Assembly: GCF_035594125.1 (NCBI RefSeq)
Contig: NC_087197.1
Location: forward strand, 9,160,110 to 9,224,109
Direction: 5' to 3'
Source of the DNA: Scylla paramamosain
Taxonomy: Eukaryota; Arthropoda; Malacostraca; Decapoda; Portunidae
Length of the DNA: 64,000 bases
The notes beneath the pieces were generated by a model. The model saw nothing but the letters and a program-made list of their open reading frames with translations. It had not been told where the DNA came from and searched no databases. The first letter of the stretch is position 1; the number at the start of each line of letters is the position of its first letter. Below, one piece after another: positions 49,480 through 59,523 of this stretch. A program made the translations under genes and the position numbers.

Positions 49480-50394
49480 AGAAAAGCCAGACAAGCTTAC
49501 AAACTCTCAAGAAGTAATCTCAGCAGACAGTCCCACAAGCTATACCAGCCCTGGCTCGCTAAAACACTATGAGTGACAGATTCTGTAACTACTTTAATAA
49601 CCAGCAAATCGAACATGAAAAGTCACTGATCTTAATGCTGCAGACCTCTTCAAAGCCATTTCACTAGTATATCAGGAGGGAAAAACTTGGGATGCCTTCT
49701 ATGGGCCCCTTGAGGTTGGACTTCAGGGACTCAACTTCAGACTAAACAGATGGCTGACACCTTTTCAACTCACTTTTGTTCATTCTATTCAAGCCATGTC
49801 AGTAATCCTCCCCCCCTCATCAAACCTTTGAGGGTGTTCTTGAGTATCACTCCAACTCTGCAGGAAGTCTGGAAAGAGCTCAAAGCGCTACACCCATACC
49901 CCAGCATAGGACCTGATGGCTTACACCCCCAACCTCTTGAAATCTTGCCCATCTCTGGCTCTTCCTTCATGCATGATATTTCAAGTTTCTTTCTAGTGGT
50001 TAGCTACTTCAAGAATGGAAAAAATCCACTATTATTTCCCTATTTAAGAAAGGCTCTCCATATATAGTACCCTTTGAACTACCAACTAATCAGCCTGACC
50101 TCCGTCTGCTGCAAAACTTTAGATCATTTTATTGCAGAAGCACTATACAATTTTCTCGACTCTAATGATATATTATCCAATGACCAGTATGGATTCCATC
50201 ATGGTAGAACAGTTGACGATCATTTGTTACTTGTGTACAACAATGTCACTGCATGGTTGGATGCCACATTCATAATGGATGTTGTCTTATTTGACTTCAG
50301 CAAGGCCTTTAATGTTGTTAACCACTCACTACTCATTAACAAACTAAGGCCACTGGAGATTCACAGCTCCCTTCTTTCCTGGATCACTAAGTTT
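49480..50394 (+). mobile_element. LINE (third type), RT N-terminal half, decayed
   Basis: The plus strand gives a pre-RT linker, S-I-G-P-D-G-L-H-P-Q at 49905, then L-T-S-V-C-C-K-T-L-D-H-F-I, N-D-Q-Y-G-F-H-H-G-R-T-V and motif A as V-L-F-D-F-S-K-A-F-N-V-V-N-H (50074-50406). It breaks off after L-L-S-W-I-T-K at 50394 and resumes at 51378. Wording of the motifs places it in the Jockey/CR1 group, but distinct from the other LINEs here. Stops near 50070 and elsewhere. Confidence 0.75.
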
Positions 50395-51377
50395 GGTACT
50401 TCTTGATAAGAAGTCCATCCCCCATTCCCCCAATCCCTCCTAACCCCTCAAACAAGCTTGAGGGGCTGTGGGGAATCAGGGGTTTTGGAGGGGGGGATGA
50501 AAATAAGTGAAATAAGGGCATTCAAGAATCTAAGAAAATTTAACTAAATATTTTGAATTTCCCTAACGTATCCTAGCCCCTAGACTATCCCCCCTGCTTG
50601 AACATTAACCTAACCTAGCATAACTTAACCTACCCAGTGGGACTGTGTCCCTGCTGGACCCCACCTGCAGGGACATTAACCTAACCTAGCATAACCTAAC
50701 CTAATCTGACCTAACCTAGCATAACCTAACCTAACGAGGGACCTCAAAAAATTATACCGTTGTGCCTTACTGGTATGGTGTGGCAATGGATGTGGGCACA
50801 GTTTAGAGGCTTCCTTAATAAACACATGGAACCTCTTCCTTATGTTAATATATCACATCTTAACCAGTGCTGAAGGTAAATATCTCACATAGTGACTTTT
50901 TCCTGCTGAACACTGGCACAGCTTGCTTCACCTCCCTCCACTGGGTAACCATATTAACAAATGACAGTGAGCCTCTATCAGAACGCCTGACACGTCTCTA
51001 AAACAAATGAAGAGTGTGACTAAACTTACCATAGAAAATCACAATTGGTGGCCTCAGTAATGGCCTCAAGAGTGGCAGTGTGTGATTGGAGAGATCAGCT
51101 GTATAGATACTGTGAAATCCTAATATGCCACTACCCACAAATTCCAGTTATAAACAAAAGAAAACCATTTCATTGTTTACTCTTGACTGGTGCTGAGCTT
51201 GCTGGACTTAGAAAATATCAAATTTCTCCACACTCTTGAGTGGTACTACAGCCATACTAGACATGTGCCCTCCCCCAACTTTTTTACATTTACAGCAAGA
51301 ACACCGAACCTTTCTCCATGACATGTGAGTTTCATGCTTGTATGTAACACGGATGTGATATCCTGATTAATCCAGAA
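50395..51377. mobile_element. 983-bp insertion with hairpin and telomere-like repeats
   Basis: Defined by the interrupted LINE: codons for W-I-T-K-F stop at TTT (50392-50394), and the frame resumes at TTT (51378-51380) with L-T-D-R/..-L-T-C-K-S-L. It contains an imperfect GC-rich palindrome (50419-50497), CCTAA-type repeats (50604-50735) and no coding sequence. The TTT at both borders may be a 3-bp target duplication. Class unknown. Confidence 0.6.
50604..50735. repeat. interstitial telomere-like (TAACC)n repeats
   Basis: Clusters of TTAACCTAACCTAGCATAAC occur on both sides of a small hairpin (GTCCCTGC...GCAGGGAC). The unit corresponds to the arthropod telomere TTAGG on the other strand, with TAGCATAACC variants. 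Far too short and imperfect to be a telomere end. Confidence 0.75.
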
Positions 51378-51840
51378 TTTCTAACAGACTGACATGCAAG
51401 TCTCTGTATGTCTCCTCTGTGTGTAGCTCCTCCAGGGCTGTTCTCAGTGGAGTGCCCCAGGGCTCAGCCCTGCTAAAGCCCTGCTAAAGAATTTTCCACA
51501 ACTAGTTCTCTATTGTACCACAGAATCTCTTCTTTCTCTCTCCACTAAACCACACGAAAGGCCATAGATTTAAGGTGGCCATGCCCCACACATCAGTTGA
51601 ATGCCAACACAGATTCTTCAGCATAAGATGTATCAGTCTTTGGAATTCCTTGTCTGATGATGCCATTCCTTGTGACTCAATTGTTGCTTTGATATTATTG
51701 TAGTTTCAATCAATACACCATACATAACCTTTGCAGGGTCTACATCTTTCTCGAGCCTTACTATTTTGCTGTAGCAGGGTCTTGATCTTGATCTTGATGG
51801 TACAGGTGGCACAGGATAACTCCTGAGGCCAGGCCTTTGG
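51378..51840 (+). mobile_element. LINE (third type), RT motif B region and 3' end
   Basis: Continues 49480-50394: A-V-L-S-G-V-P-Q-G-S-A-L at about 51435-51470. A deletion follows (no YADD region), then the C-terminal F-F-S-I-R-C-I-S-L-W-N-S-L block at about 51610-51650. It ends with three CTTGAT repeats (51779-51799) and a GGTACAGGTGGCACAGG tail. Confidence 0.7.
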
Positions 51841-51899
51841 ATCGGCAACTCCTGTAGAAGGGGGAAAAAAAGGGAGAAACGAACAGCATTCTCTATCCT

Positions 51900-53178
51900 A
51901 ATTGTTCATACATCTGGTACCCCACATTCTCTCCAGAAACTCTTTCACCGCCTCAATCATCCTTTCATTCGCCTCTCTACACAGTCCCAGCAACAACACC
52001 ATCCATTACTTTCCTGTCTTCTCCACTCTTTCATTCCTATCATGCCCTAACTCAGTCAGTATCACTTGCATCATCTCATTCCTGTCTCTGGCATACTTCA
52101 CACACTCCAGCATCACATGTTCCACCGTCTCATCCTCTCCCACACATCTGGCACACTTTTCTGCCGGACTCAGACCACCTGTAACTCCTTGCATTCACAT
52201 CCATACACTGTGCCCTCGCTCGGAAGAGAAGATCACCGCCCAGGCTTCCATCATACCACCTTTCATACCTCGGGGCCTCTTTCTCCTTGTACCATTCCAG
52301 GGTTTTCTTTCTTTCCATCTCATTCTTCCATTCATTCAATACCACATATTTCACTTCTTTGTCTATCTCATTCTTCCATTTTCTCACATCCCATTCGGCT
52401 CCCACTCTGCCTCCTCTTGTTACCACCCATTCACGCTCATTTTGATTCCTCCCAGCCATTCTTATCGCCCACACAACTTGCAATCCATTCCTGTCTGTCA
52501 TTCTCATGGATCTCTTCCTCCATTTGCTTCCACTTTCATTCCACAGGTACACTTTCCTTGCTATTCTTGCATCATCCATTCTCTCAAGCCTAATCTTGTA
52601 CCTAAGTGTGGTTTTTGTGAGTCTTTCCCTAAAGGTGCTCCATCCCATGTCACCTCTCAAGGCTTCAACTGCTGTGCACCTCGGTGCACTCAGTGCTATC
52701 CTTGCTACTCTATTCTGGCCCACTTCTAACTTATCAATTTCACTTTCATTCCACGCAATCACATCCATACCATACATTATACTTGACACAGCCACACTCT
52801 TCCACACTTCTCTCAACACATCATACTTGCTTTCATCCTTGCCGCGCTTCTCAATCGACCTACTCACTGGTTTGCCATACTTATCTTTTCATTCTTTGCC
52901 TTTCCACTTCCACTAGGACTCATCCACATCCCTAAGTACTTGTATTCTTGCACCTGTTTCAACTCATTCTCTCCAAGTCTCCATACCACATTACCTTCAT
53001 CCTCTGACCTATTCACAATCATTACCTTGCTTTTCTCACTGCTAAACCTTACTCTAAAGTCTTTACCATAGCCATCCACCAGATCCAACAAACTTTGAAG
53101 CTCATCTATCGATTTACTCATAACAACTACGTCATCTGCATAAAGGAGCACACATACTTTATCATTCCCCACATTTAC
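51900..53178 (-). mobile_element. PHD/SGNH-type LINE copy 1: RT motif C to 3' end
   Basis: The minus strand runs G-N-D-K-V-C-V-L-L-Y-A-D-D-V-V-V-M (intact YADD, near 53130), then Y-K-Y-L-G-M-W-M (53172-52864). After a frameshift at about 52866 comes a 245-aa frame (52867-52130) with I-M-Y-G-M-D-V-I-A-W-N and R-G-D-M-G-W. The Cys-rich C-terminus is C-Q-M-C-G-R-G-E-D-E-T-V-E-H-V-M-L-E-C (across 52130). The upstream half of the RT lies at 56384 and beyond, separated by the MULE transposon. Confidence 0.85.
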
Positions 53179-53187
53179 CCCTACACT
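53179..53187. repeat. target-site duplication, left copy (CCCTACACT)
   Basis: Identical 9-mer at 56375-56383. It is present once in the reconstructed LINE coding sequence (M-S-V-G-V-N-V-G). Nine bases is the usual MULE duplication. Confidence 0.95.
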
Positions 53188-53193
53188 GGGAAC

Positions 53194-53318
53194 AGGCGTC
53201 TATGTACCGTTGGCTGTTATGTACCACCGGCTGCTATGTACCATCCCTGGCTGCTATGTACCATGCATGGCTGCTATGTATCTGGCTGCTATGTACCATG
53301 CATGGCTGCTATGTACCT
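53194..53318 (+). repeat. MULE left terminal repeat, iterated 14-mers
   Basis: Seven TATGTACC/TATGTATC-containing units, mostly GGCTG(C/T)TATGTACC with 3-6 base linkers (ATGCAT and ATCCCT among them). The outermost part pairs with the right end: TCTATGTACCGTTGGCTGTT against GCTATGTACCGTCGGCTGCT. Confidence 0.9.
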
Positions 53319-53767
53319 CAGATAGTATTAACACATAAGTACATCACCACAGAGTGATAATTAAAACGAAAAAATGCAATGAATAAATATAATTTAAAGA
53401 GATGTAAAGTGCAATAAGAAACTTTGATTACAGAATTATTGTAATTTAAAGAAATGTAAATTGTAATATTAAACTTTACAAAGTTAATATAAACCATTAC
53501 AAAGTTATACCCAGAACGGTGGAGGACTCTGAACCTACCTAACTACCAAACAACATAGAAAAAAAAACAACAAGCTAGCTGAGCAGTGGCTCAGCTAGCT
53601 TGTTGATGGCTGGAGGTGAACAGTTACTGAACTCTATGCCAGATAGAGTGGACAGAGGCACAAGGTTCGAAGCCCCACCATGGCTCCTTCGAGACTAGTG
53701 GATCTACTCAGCATTTACTTCCTAACTCCAGTGGACGTGCACTCTCAGTCATCCTTTTTATACCACC

Positions 53768-55738
53768 ATGGCATCAGCGGTTTCCCTTTGCTCAGGATGT
53801 GGATTGTGTGTTCGCCCTAGACAGGAATCCCTTATCTGTGACGGATGCAACAAGTGGCGCCACCGCTTATGTGGTACAGAAATATCACAATCTGAGTACC
53901 GGAATATAAACAGACGATTGAAAGCTGGTCAAGTTTTCATGTGGTGTTGCCCAGACTGTCCTGACTGGATGGAAGTTTCAGGTACAATTATAATTATCTT
54001 TTTGTTTTCCTATTATCTTTTTCATAATTATCTTTTTGTTTTCCTAAGCCCGTTGTTAATGACCATATAGCTGGCTTGGGTCTGTGTGTGTGCGTGGGGG
54101 GATGGGGGTCCACACTTTCATTTGAATGCGTCAACATATTCTGCGAGAAATAGCACTTGGAATACACCATTTTACATTCACGTGGTTTCAGGTGCCGATG
54201 CCGATGATCCTTCTGATGCCTTCCCAGTCGAACAGCAGCCTGCAACAATCAACAACACACCCAATGACTTCAGTATCATACTTCCTATTGATAACATCAC
54301 GCCAGTTGCAGAAACCTCATTAGTTGATGAAGCGTTACCGACAACTATCCTTGCAGACACTCCTGTGACCTACAAAATTGTTTCCGGTGGAACAAGAAAA
54401 GGCAGCTCTCTCCTCGCTGATTCATTGGGTTTTACGTACACCAGGAAGCGAGAGTCGTCTGTATCAGTAACATGGATATGCAGCTACCGTGGTAAAAAGT
54501 GCTATGCAACAATTTCACAGCAAGTAGGAACAATGAACTTCAAAAGTGGACACCACCAACACACACATCCTGGGGATCCTGGTGCTGAACTCAAAGCATC
54601 AACACGAGCTTTCGTTAAAAAGTCAGCTTTGGAATGCCCATTTGCATTATCTGGGGAAATAGTAAAGAAAGCACTCTCAAGCTGTGAAAATTCAGATGTT
54701 CCCTTACCAAATATAAACACTCTAGTCAGATGCACCAATCGCGCCAGAGAAGGACAACGTCCAAAACACCCTGAAGATACCAGTTTTGAATTAAACAGAG
54801 ATCATGTTCCCCAGGACTTTCTTCAAGCTGATCTATTTGAAAATGGGCAACGGCATCTCATATTTGCAACGTCTATTCAGTTACAACACATGTCCAAGTC
54901 TAAAACTTGGTACGTGGACGGAACTTTTAAACTTGTTCGTACCCCTTTTGTTCAACTTTTAAGTGCCCATAGTTTTATAAAGAAGGATGAAATTATGAAA
55001 CAGGTTCCATTGTGCTTTGTCCTAATGTCAAGAAGAAAGAAAAAGGACTACGTAGCTGTCCTAAGAAAAATCACTGAGTTAACACCAACATCAGTTTGTG
55101 AGGTTGTTGTGGATTTTGAGAAAGCACTATGGTCGGCAGTGTGAGTGTGCCTTCCCGAGGCTTCCATTCATGGCTGCTGGTTTCACTGGGCCCAAGCAGT
55201 CTACCGAAGAGTAAAAACACTAGGTCTACAAAATGCCTATATTAATCAACTCGCTGTAAGACAATTCATTCAGCACTTAATGGCGCTGCCAAACTTACCT
55301 CCATCACATATAGAGCCAGCTTTTCGCCATATCACTAGCCAGCCACTTCCTGATCAACGATTAAAAGATCTCATTACTTACTATAATAAAATATGGATCA
55401 GGAATGAGATGCATCCTCCACATTCTTGGAGCTGTTACAAACGCCCTGTTCGGACTAACAACGATGCAGAAGGGTGGCACCATGCGATTAACAGAGTAGC
55501 AAAAAACAATTCAATTAACATGTACTTCTTAATTAGTATTCTCCATGATGAAGCCAGTAGAACTCCCATCCTTGTAAAACTAGTTAAACAAAAGAAAATG
55601 CACAGATACCAAAGGAAGCATGCTGTCAAAAAGCAAATTGACCTTGATGACCTCTGGATGAAATATGTGAACAAATTCATATCAACATCAGACTTTCTAA
55701 ACCGCTGTGCCGAACTGATGGATCATGTACATGAATAA
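53768..55738 (+). CDS. PHD-FLYWCH-MULE transposase (two exons, one in-frame TGA)
   Basis: Exon 1, 53768-53981; intron 53982-54191 (GTACAA...TTTCAG, 210 bp); exon 2, 54192-55738. Joined length is 587 codons including the stop. Residues 8-64 form a PHD-type zinc finger (C8, C11, C24, C27, H32, C35, W59, C61, C64). Residues about 140-195 form a FLYWCH zinc finger (G-F-T-Y, W-x-C-S-Y-R, H-H-Q-H-T-H). The DDE transposase has Asp314 in Y-V-D-G-T-F, Asp379 in V-V-D-F-E-K-A, the C-x-x-H G-C-W-F-H-W at 400-403, and Glu498 in N-D-A-E-G-W-H-H. Codon 389 is TGA (55142-55144), a one-base change from CGA. A TTTTTATACC box lies 13 bases before the ATG. It would bind the terminal 14-mers and catalyse cut-and-paste in the nucleus. 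Intact except for the TGA. Confidence 0.88.
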
Positions 55739-55770
55739 CAATGTATCAACAATGTAGCATGCTGAATTCT

Positions 55771-56060
55771 ATTGCTTGACAACTTTTAATTATTGTATGC
55801 AATTTTAATATGTTTATTGCTTGATTTTATTGCTTGACAACTTTTAATTATTGTATGCAATTTTAATATGTTTATTGCTTGACTTTATTGCTTGACAACT
55901 TTTGATTATTGTATGCAATTTTAATATGTTTATTGCTTGATTTTATTGCTTGACAACTTTTAATTACTATATGCAATTTTAATATGTTTATTGCTTGATT
56001 TTATTGCTTGACAACTTTTAATTATTGCATGCAATTTTAATATGTTTATGGTTTTGTGTT
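55771..56060 (+). repeat. five tandem 58-bp units downstream of the transposase
   Basis: ATTGCTTGACAACTTTT occurs at 55771, 55829, 55887, 55945 and 56003, exactly 58 bases apart, with 0-4 differences per unit. A diverged sixth unit follows near 56127 (TTGCTTCACAACTTTTAATA). A GATGAAATATG(T/A)GAAC segment of the gene end (55658) also recurs before that sixth unit (56076), so the 3' end itself was duplicated. Confidence 0.93.
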
Positions 56061-56221
56061 TATGGTTGTGTTTGGATGAAATATGAGAACAAACATTGTA
56101 TTAACAATGTGCAGCTTGCTAAATTTTATTGCTTCACAACTTTTAATAAATGTATACAATTTCAATATGTTTATGGTTTTGTGTTTTATCTCCTTGTGTG
56201 TTTTTATTTCCTTACTTGGTA

Positions 56222-56374
56222 TCTGGTACATAGCAGCCTTGTTTGGTGCATACAAGCCAAAGTAGTGGTACATAAGAGCCAGTACATAGCAGCCCAACAA
56301 TGGTACATATAAGCCAAACAAGTGGTACGTAGGAGCCGGTACATAGCAGCCGACGGTACATAGCAGCTAGCATT
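56222..56374 (-). repeat. MULE right terminal repeat, iterated 14-mers
   Basis: Inverse-oriented GGTACATAGCAGCC and variants (GGTACATAAGAGCC, GGTACATATAAGCC, GGTACGTAGGAGCC), about eight units, more diverged than the left side. Ends AGCTAGCATT before the duplication. Confidence 0.88.
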
Positions 56375-56383
56375 CCCTACACT
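56375..56383. repeat. target-site duplication, right copy (CCCTACACT)
   Basis: Exact match to 53179-53187. Confidence 0.95.
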
Positions 56384-58250
56384 CATTCTTCTCATCCTGG
56401 CTGCTAGCTCCTCTGTATACAGGCTAAAAAGGATTGGTGACAATATACAGCCCTGCCTAACTCCTCTCTCACTCTTCACCCAGTCTGTTTCTATGTCTCC
56501 TAGTCTGTATCTAGCTCTTGTGTCCACATACATACTTTGCACTATGTTAACTATCTTTGCACTCAATCCAATCTTTTCTAAGATTCTACCTAGCATTCCA
56601 CTGTTCACTCTATCATAAGCTTTCTCTATATCCAGAAAACCTAAGTACAATTTACTCCCATCCTTCTTTTTCTTCTCAATCATTTCATTCACCACAAACA
56701 TATTGTCCTCAGCTTTCCTATCCCCACGAAAACCATTCTGTTTTACACAAAGCACTCCAGCTCTCTCAATCCATTTACACAGTCTCTCATTCAACACTGC
56801 ACTGAAAACTTTACCTATTGTATTCACTAATGCAACTGGCCTGTAGTTCTTCAGCTCATTCTTACTCTTAAATCGTCCCTTATGCAACAGACACACTCGG
56901 CTCTCATTCCACTTTCTTGGCACTCTCTCTTCATCCCACTCGGTTGAATAATTCAGTCATTCTATCTATCACTACCTCCCCACCATTCTTGTAGAACTCA
57001 TAGGGTATATCATCTGGACCTGCTGCCTTGCCATTCTTCTGCCTTCTCATACACCTCTCCACATCCTCCCTACTGATTCTTTCATCCAGTTCATCTGCCT
57101 TCTTCCTCTCCAGTGTTACACGTCCTTCTCTCACACTAAACATCTCACCTATCCCTCCTACTTCTTCCCAGAATCCTTTGATTGCCTCCCTGATTCCCTC
57201 CTTCTCTGTTAAAACTACACCCTCCACTTTTAGACTCTCCACACCAACACTGCCTGACATATTCTCACCTCTCACGAACTTGTACCTTTCACGGCCACCT
57301 TCCATACCTTTCTCCCTTTCACTCTTCACTTTAGCATTCATTATCATTCATCTTGTCAACCGCTGCTGCTTCACATATGCTGCCCATGCATTCTGATACT
57401 CATTCTCTGCCTCATCGCTTTCATGCCTCTTTTTCCTCAGCCATCTACACTGTCTACTCATTCTCTTTCGCTCCTTCCTAGCCGCTCTGATTTCATCATT
57501 CCACCATGGTTTACATACATTCTTTCTTCTACCTACTCTCACAAACCCTATCTGGTTCTCAGCAGCACCCCTCACGTCCTCAACCAGTTTCTCATTCAGA
57601 TGCTCCACGTCATGCACACTTTCGTCGTCCCAGTTTCTCTCACTCAGATCAACCTGAAAGTTCTCCCACCCTACATCTCTCAGTCTCCACTTCTTTTTCT
57701 TACTTGCCACTTTCACTTCATTCCCACCCTGCATCAAGCACTCCACAACCAGCATGTTGTGATCAGACACAATATCAACCAAACCATCCTCATCTATCCA
57801 CATATGCGACACAATTTCACGCATTCTTCCATTCACCAACACGTAGTCAATTGGCGATTCCTGCTCTCTTGCACTCCAAGTCACACGCCCCTCAGCCAAA
57901 GTAACATTCAGATTTTCCAGCTCCAGTTCATCAACAAACTCTCCAAGCATTTCACCATTCCTGTTCACCTGTTCCCCCAGAATTCCCACATGTGGATTCA
58001 TGTCACCCATAATTAGCACTCTCTCCTCTCCATGCTCTCTCACAACTTTCTTAAGTATGTCATACTTCCTCCTATTTTCCCTCTCTGCTCTTTCACCCAT
58101 GACAGTCATATATGCTACCATCAGTACCACCTTCTCTGGTTTGCCATGACCATCCATGCATTCCACTCTGACTGCAAGCACATCCTCACTACTTGTACAC
58201 TCCCCCACATCAATCTCCTCTACTTTCAGTCCTCTTTCTTGTAGAGTAGG
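56384..58250 (-). mobile_element. PHD/SGNH-type LINE copy 1: endonuclease and RT N-terminal half
   Basis: Minus strand 58208-57348 encodes an apurinic-type endonuclease (V-L-I-M-G-D-M-N-P-H-V-G, S-P-I-D-Y-V-L-V-N, I-V-S-D-H-N-M-L) and ends at a TGA. The same frame resumes 57347-56931 with the linker and G-K-A-A-G-P-D-D-I-P. After a one-base shift comes RT 56923-56384: N-Y-R-P-V-A-L-V-N, Q-N-G-F-R-G-D-R, motif A F-L-D-I-E-K-A-Y-D-R-V, motif B G-V-R-Q-G-C-I-L-S-P. It continues at 53178 with the YADD half. Catalytic residues are all kept; two lesions plus the MULE insertion disable it. Confidence 0.85.
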
Positions 58251-58536
58251 GATATGCCTCCTCCCAGTGTTTCCTGTGTCTTACGCCCCTTTCCAACCAT
58301 AACATACTCGCATCCCTCCATTCATACATCATCTCTCAGGTGAGTCTCAGTTAACCAACTAAGTCGAACCTCCACTCCCTGAGCTCCTCGCATACATCCT
58401 CAAACTTGCCTACACCCCATCCTCTCACATTCATACAGCCAATCTTCACACATTTACTTGCCTGGTTAGTCTCTTCTCTTCCATGTTTGCTGACATCAGT
58501 GGGTCCTCCTCGTCATGCCTAGTCCACACAACACAC

Positions 58537-59424
58537 CTACCTCACTCTCATCCACTCGGCCAGTCGACGTCCCAGCCTCTCATTCCCATTATGGTTGAGG
58601 TGGACCCCGTCTCTCCCGAAGAATTTGTCCTGGTCAAGGATCCCATCCATGTCTAGGAAGCTCATGTTGCCCTTCTCTGCCATCCATTCCATCTTGACCT
58701 TCATGAGTTCCATGCATATCTTGCGGTTCGTTTCTCTTCTGACCTTCTCGTACTGCACTCCTTCCCGTGGGCGCCGCAGAACCTCCACCACAGCCACACA
58801 CATCTTCTTTTCTTAAGCTGCCCTCACTGCTTCTATCACTTCCTTTACTGTTTCTTCAGCACCTGCCTCTACTAAGTTGTTGCCTCCTCCTTGGATAACT
58901 AGCAGGCTTTTCTCTTCCATTTCTTGCACTTCTTCCTTGACTTTCCTCTTGACATCTTGGATCTTAGCACCTCCCATGCTGGTGCACTTAATTTCCCTTC
59001 TCACAAAGTCGGGAGTCTTCCTTACCATGCTGTCTCCAATGACACGTACTGGGGCTTTCTTGATTACCATTCTCTTCTTCCTTGGAAGTCTGTCTGTTCT
59101 GGCCACTTTCACCACTTCTTGCTGGTCTTTTCTCTCTTCAGTCTTCGTCGTCTGTGCTTCTGTCTCTTTCATCAGGTTTTTTATCCGGGTGCTCTGCTCC
59201 ATTCTCTCTTCTTTTTCCTCATCCTGGTTCCTCCACTCATTGAGGCTCTTGCTCAGGCATTCCCTGCAGAGGAACACTAGAAGCTCGAACCCCAGCGCCT
59301 TCATGTTTGCCTCCCTCATGCCCACACAGGCTACATGGAACCAGGCCATGCATCTCTCGCATGCCACAGCCCTTTGCCTGTTCGCCACACTCTCCTCGCA
59401 TGAACCACACGCACTCATCACCAT
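58537..59424 (-). pseudogene. LINE ORF1: PHD finger + SGNH esterase (copy 1)
   Basis: One frame of about 295 codons with a single TAA near 58804-58812. N-terminal PHD-like finger: C-G-S-C, then C-E-R-C-M-A-W-F-H-V-A-C, then C-R-E-C, about residues 6-58. A charged linker follows. The SGNH/GDSL hydrolase has V-I-G-D-S-M-V-R (catalytic Ser block), I-Q-G-G-G-N-N-L (Gly/Asn block) and F-G-R-D-G-V-H-L-N-H-N-G (Asp-x-x-His block). Paired PHD and esterase domains in ORF1 are known from CR1-type LINEs, where the esterase is thought to act at membranes or in RNP handling. It lies just upstream (minus sense) of its endonuclease-RT ORF. The stop is absent from copy 2. Confidence 0.85.
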
Positions 59425-59523
59425 TTTCAGGGTATTTCAGCACACAGGCAAAGAGAAAATAAACCACAAAACTCACAGAGCAAGGCAAAGCCACTTTTAC
59501 ACACCGCCAATCCAATCCAATCT

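Larger units (their letters stand above)
53188..56374 (+). mobile_element. Phantom/MULE-type DNA transposon, complete, 3187 bp
   Basis: Bounded by the 9-bp duplication. Terminal inverted repeats consist of iterated GGCTGCTATGTACC-like units (left 53194-53318, right 56222-56374). The single gene encodes a PHD-FLYWCH-DDE transposase with one intron (53982-54191). A 5 x 58-bp tandem array follows the gene. MULEs with FLYWCH zinc fingers are known as the Phantom group in insects and other animals. Inserted in the RT gene of a LINE. Apart from one in-frame TGA it appears structurally whole, so it is likely recent. Confidence 0.92.

Noticed and set aside
50604..50735. A chromosome end (telomere)
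   Set aside because: Only about 130 bases of imperfect units inside an insertion within a LINE, flanked by ordinary sequence on both sides.
51902..52935. Plus-strand frame of 275 codons and overlapping ones
   Set aside because: Shadows of the minus-strand LINE RT C-terminal domain, which carries recognisable motifs. The plus-strand versions are Ser/Phe/His-rich without domains.
53981..54191. Direct TTTCAGGT repeats at both intron borders as a transposon insertion in the gene
   Set aside because: The intervening 210 bases have GT-AG borders, preserve phase and contain stops, which fits a normal intron. The short match is mostly splice consensus.
55142..55144. TGA as selenocysteine codon
   Set aside because: No Cys is expected at this position in the transposase, and no SECIS-like structure was noticed. 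A CGA to TGA mutation is simpler.
57028..58016. Plus-strand frames over the LINE endonuclease region
   Set aside because: Antisense shadows of the endonuclease-RT ORF.
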